A stretch of 64,000 nt of DNA, taken from positions 62,001-126,000 of the forward strand of contig JAGFBZ010002153.1 of the NCBI GenBank assembly GCA_018398805.1, given 5' to 3'. Both the position numbers and the translations under genes were made by a program. Origin of the DNA: Hirundichthys speculiger. Lineage: Eukaryota; Chordata; Actinopteri; Beloniformes; Exocoetidae. Positions 44,837 through 54,841 of this stretch are shown piece after piece (the first letter of the stretch is position 1; each line of letters starts with the position of its first letter). The notes below the pieces were generated by a model. The model was not told the origin of the DNA and ran no database searches. It saw only the letters and a list, made by a program, of their open reading frames with translations.

Positions 44837-47299
44837 AACCCTGTAAAACCCAAATATAGAAAAACACAAAAAAAAAATTTCAACCATTAAGATTGTTGTA
44901 GGAGGCCTTTGAGGCTGAAAATTAGGTGTTTTTCAAAAAAATATGTTTTTGTAAGTTTTTACAGAAATGTTGTAACATTGCAACATTGGGCTCAATGGGG
45001 AGCAGAATCTCCTGTATCTGTACTCATTGTCTGAACAACAATACAGAATTAAGGATTCATTTGCAGGGTTTTAATTTTGTCCCAGAACAGTATAACATGA
45101 AAAATAATCTCAGTCATGTTGTTATGAACAGTTATTTATTGCAATAGCAAGAACTTTGACATTTATTTACAATGATAGTCCCAGAAACAGTTGTTGTCCT
45201 CTGAAAAACAGAGGCGGACATCACATTTGCTGCATTGGGTATTGGTATACCCTTTACTGCAATGTCTGCAGCGTCCTCTCTTCACTTCTATTGGGAAATG
45301 TCCTGTTAGGCCCGTGCGCACATCCTGTGGGCGGTGTGCACATGCTTTCTTGGAAGAGGGACTCCCATCATCTGGGGATGGTCTCTTCCCAGCATTCACA
45401 GGACTCCCTGCTGCATTTGGGCTCCCGTTGCCTGAAGATGGCCGTCCTCTCTGGAGTTTTCAGTGTTGTGGCCACCTGGAAAGAGAAGAATCAATATTAA
45501 TATTAATAATCCATTCATATATATGCCAAAAATGCATGAAGATACAAGTCAAAGATATCACAAACATGGCAAATAGCAGAAATAGATTCTTACCAGAATG
45601 AGAGAGGATGCTAGTTGGGCCTGGAACTTTCTCATGTTCAGGATCTCCTTCTTTGGCATCTTGAGAGTTTGGCAGTGTCGCTTGTAGAGGAGCCAGATGT
45701 TGACCACAGCAAGGGTGATGGTGTACCAGAAGATGTTCATGTACCAGCGCCGGGATTTCAGGGCGAACTTGTATTTCACTGTAAACAAGTCCAACAAATC
45801 CACACCTCTCATAGGTACCCACAATGTAAGGCCTTTCAACGTCAGTGTAGGTTTTGGTGGCTTTGTCCCAGCGTGGAATCTCCTGCACAGGTTCTGGTCC
45901 GGCGAAGGATGACACAAGTGTGACTGCCCTGTTGTCTTACCATTTGACAGCACAGATGCTGTGTTTTATTTGAGTCTTGTTCCAGTGTTGCTCACTTGAT
46001 AAACATCAAGGTCATGCAACATGCCAGAGATGTACTTTGGGTGTGGCTTGATATAGTATACTGATTATACTGAACTTCCCCAGACTCCCAGGTGAAAGTC
46101 ACGTGTGCTTACCAGTCAGCCAAAGGGATATCCCCTTGGCCAAGTAGCCAGGACACGTGATCAATCGGAGGTATAGTGACAGGACCCCCCCACACTGTCA
46201 CAAAAGGAATCATCTCATCCACAGAATTGTGCTCTTCGGGTACCACCAGGCATTTCTCTCTGAATGATTCAAGCCATGGTCTGAGTTTCATTTGTATTCA
46301 GTACTCATTTGTATTGGTTGCCAGAGCTTGAATCATATCTTCTGAGACAAACATTTCAAAGTATTGCAGCGGTGTGTGGAGGAAAGTTGCATCTTCTGTG
46401 ACAGCTGGACCAGAAAAAACAATATTGGGACTGATAAAATCCTTTTTTTTGCCAGCGATATCTGTCACGGGGCTTGATGTGTTCATTTGATTTGGGGCTC
46501 AATCTCCACATCTGACTCCTCGCCACTCGCATCAGTGTCATCAAACTCTATATCCACATCACTTTCTCCATTTTGGATGATCCCTATCACATCCTGCACA
46601 CTGTCTCCTTGCTGGTGGCATTCTGAAATGGAAAAAAATAAAATTGAAACAAATGTATATATAAACAGCACACATGCTAATTAGATCCTAGATAACCTGC
46701 AGAAAAAGAGGGGATGGGGGGGGGGGGAGATTGATTTCAATATGAAGTGTTTACACATTGCACTAAAGTAATCTATTCACACATTTAACTGGCCACACAA
46801 TAGTGTATAGCTGACCAATTGTAAACTCTGATTATCATTCTAATAGATATGCAGGTAGCCTCCAACTTACGACAACACCTGACATTCCTGAACAACACCT
46901 GCTCCAGAACAATGGAAAAAATGCCCCCCCCCAAGCATCACTCATATCTGATTTAACTATGAGATTAATATGAACGTTTTCTTATCAAAAGCCAAGACAA
47001 AGGGCAGACATGCACAAACAGAAATTCTTTTTTAGAAACTGATTTCTGTGATAAGGAGAAAATACTGAGTGTTCAAGGTGGTTAGAAATCATTATAAGTA
47101 AATGAAAATGATTAGATATGGCAATATATCTTTACACACTAGTTTCGAATAAAATAATCAAATATAAGGCTAGGCTGTAAATCATGTGTAGTTTAAAGTT
47201 ATATTGGGAAAATATAAATTGAAGTTCGTATCAAGACATCCCTCTCAAAACAAGGTTGTTTTGACTACCACATTCACCCAACGTTGTAATATTGCAACA
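44837..47299 (-). pseudogene. decayed piggyBac-type transposon
   Basis: Left border TTAA then CCCTGTAAAACCCAAATATA, as expected for piggyBac, which targets TTAA. Subterminal inverted copies lie at 44968-44990 and 47277-47299 (19 of 23 match). Minus-strand fragments in several frames: QQGDSVQDVIGIIQNGESD, LQYFEMFVSEDMIQALATNT, LRPWLESFREKCLVVPEEHN, SVDEMIPF, GVDLLDLFTVKYKFALKSRR and a Cys-rich end CRHCSKGYTNTQCSKC. Frameshifts, stops and a SINE-like insert at 46073-46205 break it. The right TTAA end was not found. Confidence 0.8.
46073..46205 (-). repeat. SINE-like insert in piggyBac
   Basis: About 130 bp matching 63656-63785 (CCCCAGACTCCC.GGTGAAAG, CCAGTCAGCCAAAGG, CCAGGACACGTGATCAATC). It interrupts the transposase right after VDEMIPF. 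The A-box TGGCTGACTGG is kept on the minus strand; the B-box is lost. Confidence 0.65.
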
Positions 47300-47583
47300 A
47301 TTACAAAACAAGCTCTAAATAAAATGTACAAAAAAAAGGCACATTTTCCACAATGACTACATACTGACATATTCTAGACACTGTAATAAACACATAAAAA
47401 ATATTTAAAGCACTTTTTTTTAATTTTATTTGTTTATTTGGATGGGACAAAACTGCATGCCATACTGCTACAGCATTTCTTACGTAACTAACATAACTGT
47501 CTATTTTCAGGTTTCTGGTAAGTATAATCTCCTCGATCTACAGGTAAGTCTAGTCTAAACAGATACATCTTTCTGTTCTTTCT
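47300..47583. other. nothing recognised
   Basis: AT-rich DNA between piggyBac and the BEL/Pao remnant; may include its missing right end. Confidence 0.4.
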
Positions 47584-47715
47584 TCATTCTTCTCCCTGCA
47601 ATAAACAAAGTTTAGTTATTGGTCTTTGGATGGTGCTGGTCTTCGTCCGAACTTCAGCACTTCGGACTACGCCTCTGGAGTCTGGAATGACCTTGGTAAT
47701 TCTGCCATTTTCTGT
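47584..47715 (-). pseudogene. BEL/Pao-type retrotransposon remnant
   Basis: Minus-strand [20 protein letters not shown] then [16 protein letters not shown] matches the C-terminal tail of BEL/Pao polyproteins. Only about 40 residues are recognisable; the rest of pol and the LTRs are not seen. Confidence 0.6.
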
Positions 47716-48104
47716 TCCCCTGCCTTTGCCTGCAGTTTTGTGCAGAGATTGTGTGGAGGAAATTTTTATTTGGTTTATTTCATCTTGTAATTTTGTCATT
47801 TTACTTGTCTCTAACAATATGTTTAAAAGTGATTTGTCTGTGTCACACAAGACCAATACACATCATAATGTGTGACAGAGACAAAAGCGGGGGGGTCGGC
47901 TGTGACTTCCTAAATTCAGTTAGCATCAAGTGACTAACCTCTTGATCAACAGAACTGTATGACATCCCTAAACTCAGTCAGTCTGTGTTAAAGGCAACTG
48001 TCTGCCTCCACCACCACCTGCTGTGTCTACACTCTGTATGCAAACCTGTAACACCTTGCTGTCTTGGTATAAAGATCAGCTTCATCTTTGTATCTACAGA
48101 CATA

Positions 48105-48208
48105 GACATATATAGATAGACGCCGCATCGAACGCTACTCCCTACTGGCGCTGACGAGATTTGGGGCCGCCATCTTAGACCGGTCACCCGCTCCGCTCAG
48201 TGTTATTT
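48105..48208. repeat. GACGCCGCATCGAACGC repeat, copy 2
   Basis: Direct copy of 42290-42395. It forms an inverted pair with 49160-49240 about 1 kb away, consistent with element ends. Confidence 0.8.
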
Positions 48209-48360
48209 ATCTCATAGGTTTATGAGAGGAAACAGCCTAATTGGCCAGATGAACACACTCATAAAATTCAATAATCTGTTTTGTGGAGACATGGTACACC
48301 TTGTTTAAGATTTTTTTAATCGATTTTTTAAAGGTTTTTAAAGATTTTTTTAAAAACGGA

Positions 48361-49669
48361 ACGAAGGAAGACTACAAAACCAAAAACCAAGGACACAAAA
48401 CCCCTCAGATCATGACAATATTAAGATTAATCAGACAATATAATGCACTATAGGCTACAGAGTGACATTGAAAAACATAGCAATAGCATATAGCAATATA
48501 ATTTTCTTCAATAGCAATTCTTGTGTCAGTTGTAATCTAAGTCAGTGTTATGGAATATGACTTATCAAGTCTCAGTTCATAGCCGGGTGAACAATAAACA
48601 TACTGTAGCATTGTTAACTGCCATTAGCTTAGCGTCGTTTCATTACCGTTACGGTAACAAAGGATCCTTGCTCCTTCTCAACTCTGGTAACATTCAATGA
48701 ACAAAATACAACCAATATTATAGTAACCCACTGAGCAATAGACGTCTCGTTTAAGTTCACACACGAAATTCGCCCGTCTATAATCGGTCTATATTAACGC
48801 AAATCTATACGGTACAATTTAACCCATTAATAATTAAATATAAAATAAAACAATAGTAAATTGTATAAATGGTGGCCAAATGCTGGATTAAAACATTTTT
48901 AACAGTCATTGATCAATGTACAATGTAGTTTAGATTTAGAAACGGCTAGTCTAAAACTTTCATTTAGACCAGTGGTAGACCGATTTTAGCCCAGACGTCT
49001 AGGGACCGTTAGACGTTTATTAGACATTTATTAGACGTCTTTTAGACAGAAAAATATGTTACATCTTACTTGTGAAAAGTAATCCCCTGAGCCCTGCTTC
49101 TGATGGTTGGAGCAGGAATATCCCACAATGTTCAGGCATGTTCTGTCTATGGTTATAATCCCAGAGAATGACCGGTCCAAGATGGCGGCCGCATTTCTCC
49201 TTCCAAACAGCCAAATGCAGCGTCTATCTCTATATATGTCTATGTGTATAACTGCCTGTCCCTCAGTACCGTGTCTGCAGTGGCTCAATAAACATCAAAC
49301 GCTAACACTGAGACTGATCTACATACAGAAAACACTCAGAAATGGGGAGTGGGTGCAGTTCTGCACTTTTTTGATCTGGTGATCATTAATTAAGTCTTCG
49401 TGTTGTGTTTTGTTGCAGAAACAGTCTTAGTTCTCGACAGGTGTCTGGATCCTGGATCAGTTCAGATACGTCCAAACACCTGAAGCTCATCAGTAAATGT
49501 CTGAATTTGTAAAAAAAAAAAAAATAAATAAATACAGACTGGTATTTTTTTTAAAGGCTCATATTTCCTTTTTCTGGACTTTGTGTAAAATAATCAATAA
49601 CCAGGAACTAATTTGGTCCTTTTCTTGTTGTAGTTGGATGACCAGTGATCCCACTGCAGCTACATGTTT
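48361..49669. repeat. duplicated block, copy B, split by a 577-bp segment
   Basis: Parts 48361-48803 and 49381-49669 match copy A. The segment 48804-49380 is absent from A and carries the inverted GACCGGTCCAAGATGGCGGC end. At 49661-49675 the sequence ACATGTTTGAACAG corresponds to the piggyBac target in copy A without the insertion. Confidence 0.88.
49160..49240. repeat. inverted copy of the GCCGCCATCTTGGACCGGTC repeat
   Basis: Reverse complement reads ACATAGACATATATAGAGAT, AGACGCTGCAT and GGCCGCCATCTTGGACCGGT, like the direct copies at 42.3 and 48.1 kb. Confidence 0.7.
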
Positions 49670-50292
49670 GAACAGAAAAGCTCTGATGAGAATTTTGAGT
49701 TTACAACTTCAAGCATTTATTTAAACACACTTTTTTTATTTTTACACGACTGGACGAGCCGTGTAGCATTTTTACTGAGGACAGAAGATTCCAGTTTCCC
49801 ACAGATGTGACATTTTTACAGACATGTTTCTGCAGAAACCTCCACCTTCCTCAGGTGTGACGTGTTTATCAGCTGGCGTTGTGGAGGCGGGGCCAAACTG
49901 TCAGTTCTGACAGGCTGTTATATAGTTACTTTATTCATGTAAACTTCACTCAGAATAAAACTTAAAATGCCCCTTTTCCCCATACACCGAGGTCTTATCC
50001 GAAGTAGGCTCCCCCCACACCATCCCCCGCTCCATTGCCTTTCCCTGACTCTCAACGTCCTCGCTGGATCCTGGTGTTCTCCCCCACGTGGAGCGGACTG
50101 ATTGCACTGCGCGCCACCGGCTGCGCGCCACCGGGCGAGCGTGCACGGGCCGCTTGGCTGGGACCTTTTTCCTGATATGATGTCTTGTCTTGTACTAAGC
50201 TTGTTATGCCTGTGCTGAGGTTTTTTTTGTGAATCCCACAACATGTACCTCTGATCAAGGACATGTGGTGTGAGACACCTGTTTTTTGGGTG
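49670..50292. other. no supported gene
   Basis: The minus-strand frame at 49918-50325 has no recognisable domain and lies beside an element end. Confidence 0.45.
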
Positions 50293-51098
50293 AATTCCAA
50301 TTCCTCCCTTAACCCTCAATCTCAACCCTCAATCTCAAAAATGTGCGCTCCCGCTAAGGGCAAGTGGTGTCCCAATTCTAAGGGAGATCAAGTTGAGGGA
50401 CGAGTTTGAGGGCTGTATCGCCCTCAAAATTGAGATTTTCCGACACCACCCTTGGAAGTAAGGGCTACCCAGAAGCTAGCTACAAACGTAAGTATCTTCG
50501 TATATCTTAAAGATATAAATGTTACGAAACCATTTTATTGTGTTTGTTTGAGACTCTTTTCATGGATTAACATCGTTGTTGCGTAACATTTATTTTTTTA
50601 CTTTACGATGTTTGCTGCCGGACCGGCGGTCCCGTCGGCTTCACGTTGTACTCGTCGGTGGTCCCGGTACAGTATTCAGTCCTCCGTCGCTACACAACAA
50701 AGTAACGTGAAGCCGACCCGGACCGCCGACGGGACCGGTCCGCCGACCGTGGCGGTCCGGGTCCCGTCAGCGGTCCCAGGCGGCTTCACGTTACTTGTAT
50801 ACCTTGTTGTGTAGCGACGGAGGACTGAATAATGAATCCTCTATTGTGTTATTTGCTAATATTATTTAGAGAATATACGGCGCTCTTTTCAATGTTATCC
50901 CTGAGTCATTTCAGGAAATACAGAGACAACACGGCTCTGATACATTTCAGTCTGAAGACGTAACTGCACTCGAGGGGTGTCCCATTTCTAAGTCACAAGA
51001 TAGACCTGACACTTACTTTAGAGGGTTAAGATTGAGGGCCAAAAATTGAGGGTTAAGGGCGACGGTTGAGATTGAGGGTTAAGGGAGGAATTGGAATT
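50293..51098. mobile_element. 806-bp element with perfect 35-bp terminal inverted repeats
   Basis: The ends 50293-50327 and 51064-51098 are exact reverse complements (AATTCCAATTCCTCCCTTAA, CCCTCAATCTCAACC). The inside holds a GC-rich hairpin: CAGTCCTCCGTCGCTACACA at 50678 and its inverse near 50805, each flanked by TAACGTGAAGCCG. Non-coding MITE; superfamily not assigned. Confidence 0.85.
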
Positions 51099-51570
51099 GG
51101 CCCAAATTCTACTGTGTTGGGACGCTGGCTCAGTGGCGACAATAAATTTGATTCTGATTCTGATTCTGACAAATACATGTTAGTTTATAAAACCTATAAA
51201 CTAGAACATATCAGTGCTGGTAACTAGTCTTCTTTGTCCAGATGAGCGTTTGCAAAGACCAAGCTGGTTTCTGAGTGACGTCATCCAGACCAGACCAGAT
51301 CCACCAGTTTGGTCCTGGAGATCCTCGGATCCATCATCAGCTCTAAACCCTAACTGTCCTGCAGACCAGCAGGAGTCAGTCTGGTTTCTGACCCAGAAAA
51401 CACTGACATCTGAGCTTTAAACGTTTCCTGACTTCGTTGCTGGAAAGTCTCTCTGCGCCTCTGAAATAAATGGGCGCGAACTCTGGACCCTCATTATGTT
51501 CCCAGTCTGACAATCAGGGAAGTTGAATCACTCACTGCTGCCCACAGGTTGCTTTCTCCTCCCCCGCAGC
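51099..51570. other. nothing recognised
   Basis: Unique DNA upstream of the TATA-type promoter. Confidence 0.45.
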
Positions 51571-51808
51571 GGAACTCTCTATAAAGCGGGGGGGGGGGGG
51601 GGGGGTGGTGGACGCGGGGGCGGGGAGTAAGGCCACGCCCCCCTGCTTCTATAAATACAGTCGAGCCGAGTCGCTTCAGAGTTTCTCCGCTGCAGCAGGT
51701 CTCCTCATCTCCTCCTCTTCATCTCCTCCTCTTCATCTCCTCATCTCCTCCTCTTCATCTCCTCCTCTTCATCTCCTCATCTCCTCCTCTTCATCCTCCG
51801 GCATCAAC
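51571..51808 (+). promoter_or_regulatory. TATA-type promoter and 5' leader
   Basis: TATAAAG at 51580-51586 and TATAAAT at 51650-51656, with a G-run (51588-51605), a GC box GGGGGCGGGG near 51616 and CCACGCCCCC near 51633 between them. A TCATCTCCTCCTCT repeat (51705-51790) fills the leader before an ATG with a good context (ATCAAC ATG A). Confidence 0.6.
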
Positions 51809-51842
51809 ATGACAGCTGTTCGCAGAAGGTTCCCGCCGTCAG
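51809..51842 (+). CDS. first coding exon of an unidentified gene
   Basis: Encodes MTAVRRRFPPS and ends in phase 1 at TCAG/GTGAGT. The compact TATA promoter, leader, Kozak-like ATG and strong donor suggest a real, possibly inducible, gene. I do not recognise the protein. The candidate exon at 56848 or 56873 does not match this phase in its best frame, so an exon may be missing or the link may be wrong. Confidence 0.5.
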
Positions 51843-52164
51843 GTGAGTTTCCAGGTGGAGGGAATGTAGCGTTTTTTAGCGGTGTTGGGAATTAGATTGA
51901 ACTTGTTGGAAGCGCGAATGAAAACAGGCGGAAACTCAGCTGGAAGGAAGCAGCAGGATGTTGGAGTCTCTGACAGATGAAACCATTTAATCAGGACAAT
52001 TAATGATTAATAATTAATGACGCTGCTCCTAAAACCACTTTTTTATTTGGCCGAAATGTTTTTAAAGTTTAGATATTTCTGTCTGGCTGTTTTAAGGAGT
52101 TTCTGTAACCCGCGCCGAATCCGTCCGTTAGTCCTCCAGCCTGGTTCTGATCCAGATCAGCCCG

Positions 52165-52240
52165 GTTCTAGTGATGGGTCGGTCGCGAACGAGAGCCGGA
52201 AAAGAGCCGGTTCTTTGAAGTGAACGACGGGAGCCGGCTC
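52165..52240. mobile_element. hAT-like element end
   Basis: GTGATGGGTCGGTCGCGAAC and GAGCCGGTTCTTTGAAGTGA resemble a common fish hAT-type terminus. Only one end is seen. Confidence 0.45.
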
Positions 52241-52806
52241 GGGTCTCAGTCTCCGGGGTTCTGGCTCGGTGGGTCAGTCTCCGGGGTTCTGGCTCGGTGG
52301 GTCAGTCTCCGGGGTTCTGGTTCTGTGGGTCAGTCTCCGGGGTTCTGGTTCTGTGGGTCAGTCTCCGTGGTTCTGGTTCGGTGGGTCAGTCTCCGGGGTT
52401 CTGGCTCGGGTCTCAGTCTCAGGGGTTCTGGTTCTGTGGGTCAGTCTCCGTGGTTCTGGTTCTGTGGGTCAGTCTCCGGGGTTCTGGCTCGGTGGGTCAG
52501 TCTCAGGGGTTCTGGCTCGGTGGGTCAGTCTCCGTGGTTCTGGTTCTGTGGGTCAGTCTCCGTGGTTCTGGTTCTGGCTCGGGTCTCAGTCTCAGGGGTT
52601 CTGGCTCGGTGGGTCAGTCTCCGTGGTTCTGGTTCTGTGGGTCAGTCTCCGTGGTTCTGGTTCTGGCTCGGGTCTCAGTCTCAGGGGTTCTGGCTCGGTG
52701 GGTCAGTCTCCGTGGTTCTGGCTCGGTGGGTCAGTCTCTGGGGTTCTGGCTCGGGTCTCAGTCTCCGTGGTTCTGGTTCTGTGGGTCAGTCTCCGGGGTT
52801 CTGGTT
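52241..52806. repeat. 28-bp minisatellite
   Basis: About 20 copies of GGGTCAGTCTCCGGGGTTCT plus GGCTCGGT, with GTTCTGTG variants. Frames of 174 to 241 codons here are artefacts. Confidence 0.95.
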
Positions 52807-52924
52807 CATGCCCTGCACTGACTACAGTCAACCACCAGGGCGGCGCTGTTTCACCCAAACCAAAAACCCAAATGAGAAGAAGAATGCTGTTCTCAGGTAA
52901 CAAGGTTCCAGCCGTTCTTCTCTG

Positions 52925-53337
52925 TATTACCTGTTCAGGATTCACCTATCCAGCTTGTATCTTCTTACAAATACTTAGGTATTATATTAGATGATGGCCT
53001 GTCTTTTAAATTTCATATTAACAATTTGGTTAAGAAATTAAAACTAAAACTAGGATTTTTTTTACAGGAACAAACATTGTTTTTCTTTAATCTCCATCTG
53101 CTCGACGCTGTTTATCACTGAGATTTATAACTGGTTGTAAACCCATGACTCATCATTGTACTCTGTACGCCTCGACCATACACTGGTACTTATTTATTTG
53201 AAATGAAATGAAATAATTTACAAATCCATCCTTAGTCTGCTGCCCTCTTATTTAACATCTTACCTATCTTAGAATCAGTCCACTTACAATCTACGGTCCC
53301 AGGACTTCATCACTTTTTCCATCCCTTCAGTCCGTAC
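52925..53337 (+). pseudogene. LINE reverse-transcriptase remnant, left part
   Basis: Reads SYKYLGIILDDGLSFKFHIN then NLVKKLKLKLGFF, followed in shifted frames by FIYKSILSLLPSYLTSY, the C-terminal part of CR1/L2-type reverse transcriptases. The Harbinger element at 53341 interrupts it; text resumes at 54489. Confidence 0.65.
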
Positions 53338-53340
53338 TGA

Positions 53341-54485
53341 GGGCCTGATTTACTAAGATCCTAAATAAAGAGTACTAAATTGCGTGTGCACTGAAAAAGT
53401 TTGCGCGTGCTGTTGTTGTGTGTTTTGCGGGTGATCAACTAAGAATGCTCGCGCAATTGATAACGGGTGCAAACCGCAGTATTTAAATGAGGTGTTGCGT
53501 GTCTTACGGTTTGCGTCATGGAGAGTCTGGATGGAAAGCAGGATAGACGCAAGCGCAAAATGAAATTTGACGAGTTGGAGTTAGAGATATTAGTGGAAGA
53601 GGCAAATAAACACATTCATGAACTACAGCAAAGAAATTTAAACATCACCAAAAGAAACGCAATATGGGAGAAAATCTGCGATAGAATAAATGCAGTTGGT
53701 AAAACAAAAAGAAACAAGACAGACAGGTGGAGGGAAGAGATGCCTCTAACCAGCATTGAGCAGCAGGTGCAGCTCACCTTCTGGAGGAGCAGATAACTGG
53801 GATACTGGGGTCTGACACGCTAGAGCCAACTGCAGAACAAGGTAGGCGCACAATAAGAAACACTTTTTTCTCCATGAAAACACGTGATTTATTTATTATC
53901 ACAAATAAAAAAATGAATGTGCCTCCTGTGGCAACCTTTTGCTGAATAATACTCGATTTAACATTCAAATAAAATATTTCTCCTTTTGCATGTGCTTGTG
54001 ACCGGCTCCAAATCAGCCCTTAAGTTTCAACTATCTGGTTTTCATTCATTCCAAACAAATTACACGAGTCCGAAAGACTCTCTCTCTGCGTATTCTTTGA
54101 TTTGGCGATGTCGCCTCCTTGCCACAATAACAGCAGCCATCGGTGCGTAAGCTGGGCAGATTAGCACCTTCCTTTCGAACGTATTAAATACAGACGCAAT
54201 CACAATCCCCGCAATTACTTTCAGGGTTGGTAAATCTCATTGCGTGTGGTAAATGAACCTATTTGCATTTTCCCCTCCCAGTATTTAGCGCTTTCTGGCG
54301 GGTACGCCCCATATTGATTATTCATCAGGGCAAAAGTACTAAATGAACAGCGTGTGCTATTTTGCTCATTTGAGAGGCGCAGTCCTCTTTGCACGCTGTT
54401 AGTAGATCAGCTTGCACATTGGTTTGCGGGTGATGTCAAGTTTGCACACGTTTTTACGCACGCAAACCTTTAGTAAATCAGGCCC
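53341..54485. mobile_element. Harbinger-like element with 16-bp inverted ends and TGA duplication
   Basis: GGGCCTGATTTACTAA at 53341-53356 and its exact reverse complement at 54470-54485. TGA lies at 53338-53340 and again at 54486-54488, a 3-bp target duplication as in PIF/Harbinger. It carries a Myb/SANT-like frame but no transposase. Confidence 0.85.
53518..53796 (+). CDS. Myb/SANT-like protein of the Harbinger-like element
   Basis: MESLDGKQDRRKRKMKFDEL, then ELEILVEEANKHIHELQQ, NAIWEKICDRINAVGK, a Myb/SANT-like (NAIF1-type) DNA-binding domain. PIF/Harbinger elements carry such a second gene beside the transposase and both proteins are needed to move the element. The frame shifts or exits after TDRWREEMPL, so an intron or decay follows. 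Confidence 0.6.
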   Translation: MESLDGKQDRRKRKMKFDELELEILVEEANKHIHELQQRNLNITKRNAIWEKICDRINAVGKTKRNKTDRWREEMPLTSIEQQVQLTFWRSR

Positions 54486-54841
54486 TGAGTGTTGCTAAAA
54501 GGTCTTCTCTTACTCTCTTAGAAACAGGAAATGTCACGTTATTCTCGACCACGAACATCCGGTTCACTGAACACATCTGGGCATGCGCGGGCCATAGCAA
54601 CCAGGCCATAGCAACCAGGCCAAAGGGGAAACCAAACGTCACGCCGATATTGACAATAATTGTGATAGTTTTCAATATAAAAATGTTAATGATTAGTCGA
54701 TTATTAATCATTAATTCTCCCGACGATCGAAGAATAAATCTTCACCGAATGCCCATCCCTGTAGATGAGTGATTTATCTCCAGACTGGTCCCACCATCAC
54801 TGGTCTTCTTCCCTCCAGTTTGTGTCAGTGTCTAAAGACTG

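Noticed and set aside
49918..50325. 135-codon minus-strand frame
   Set aside because: No family resemblance, and it runs into the end of an inverted-repeat element.
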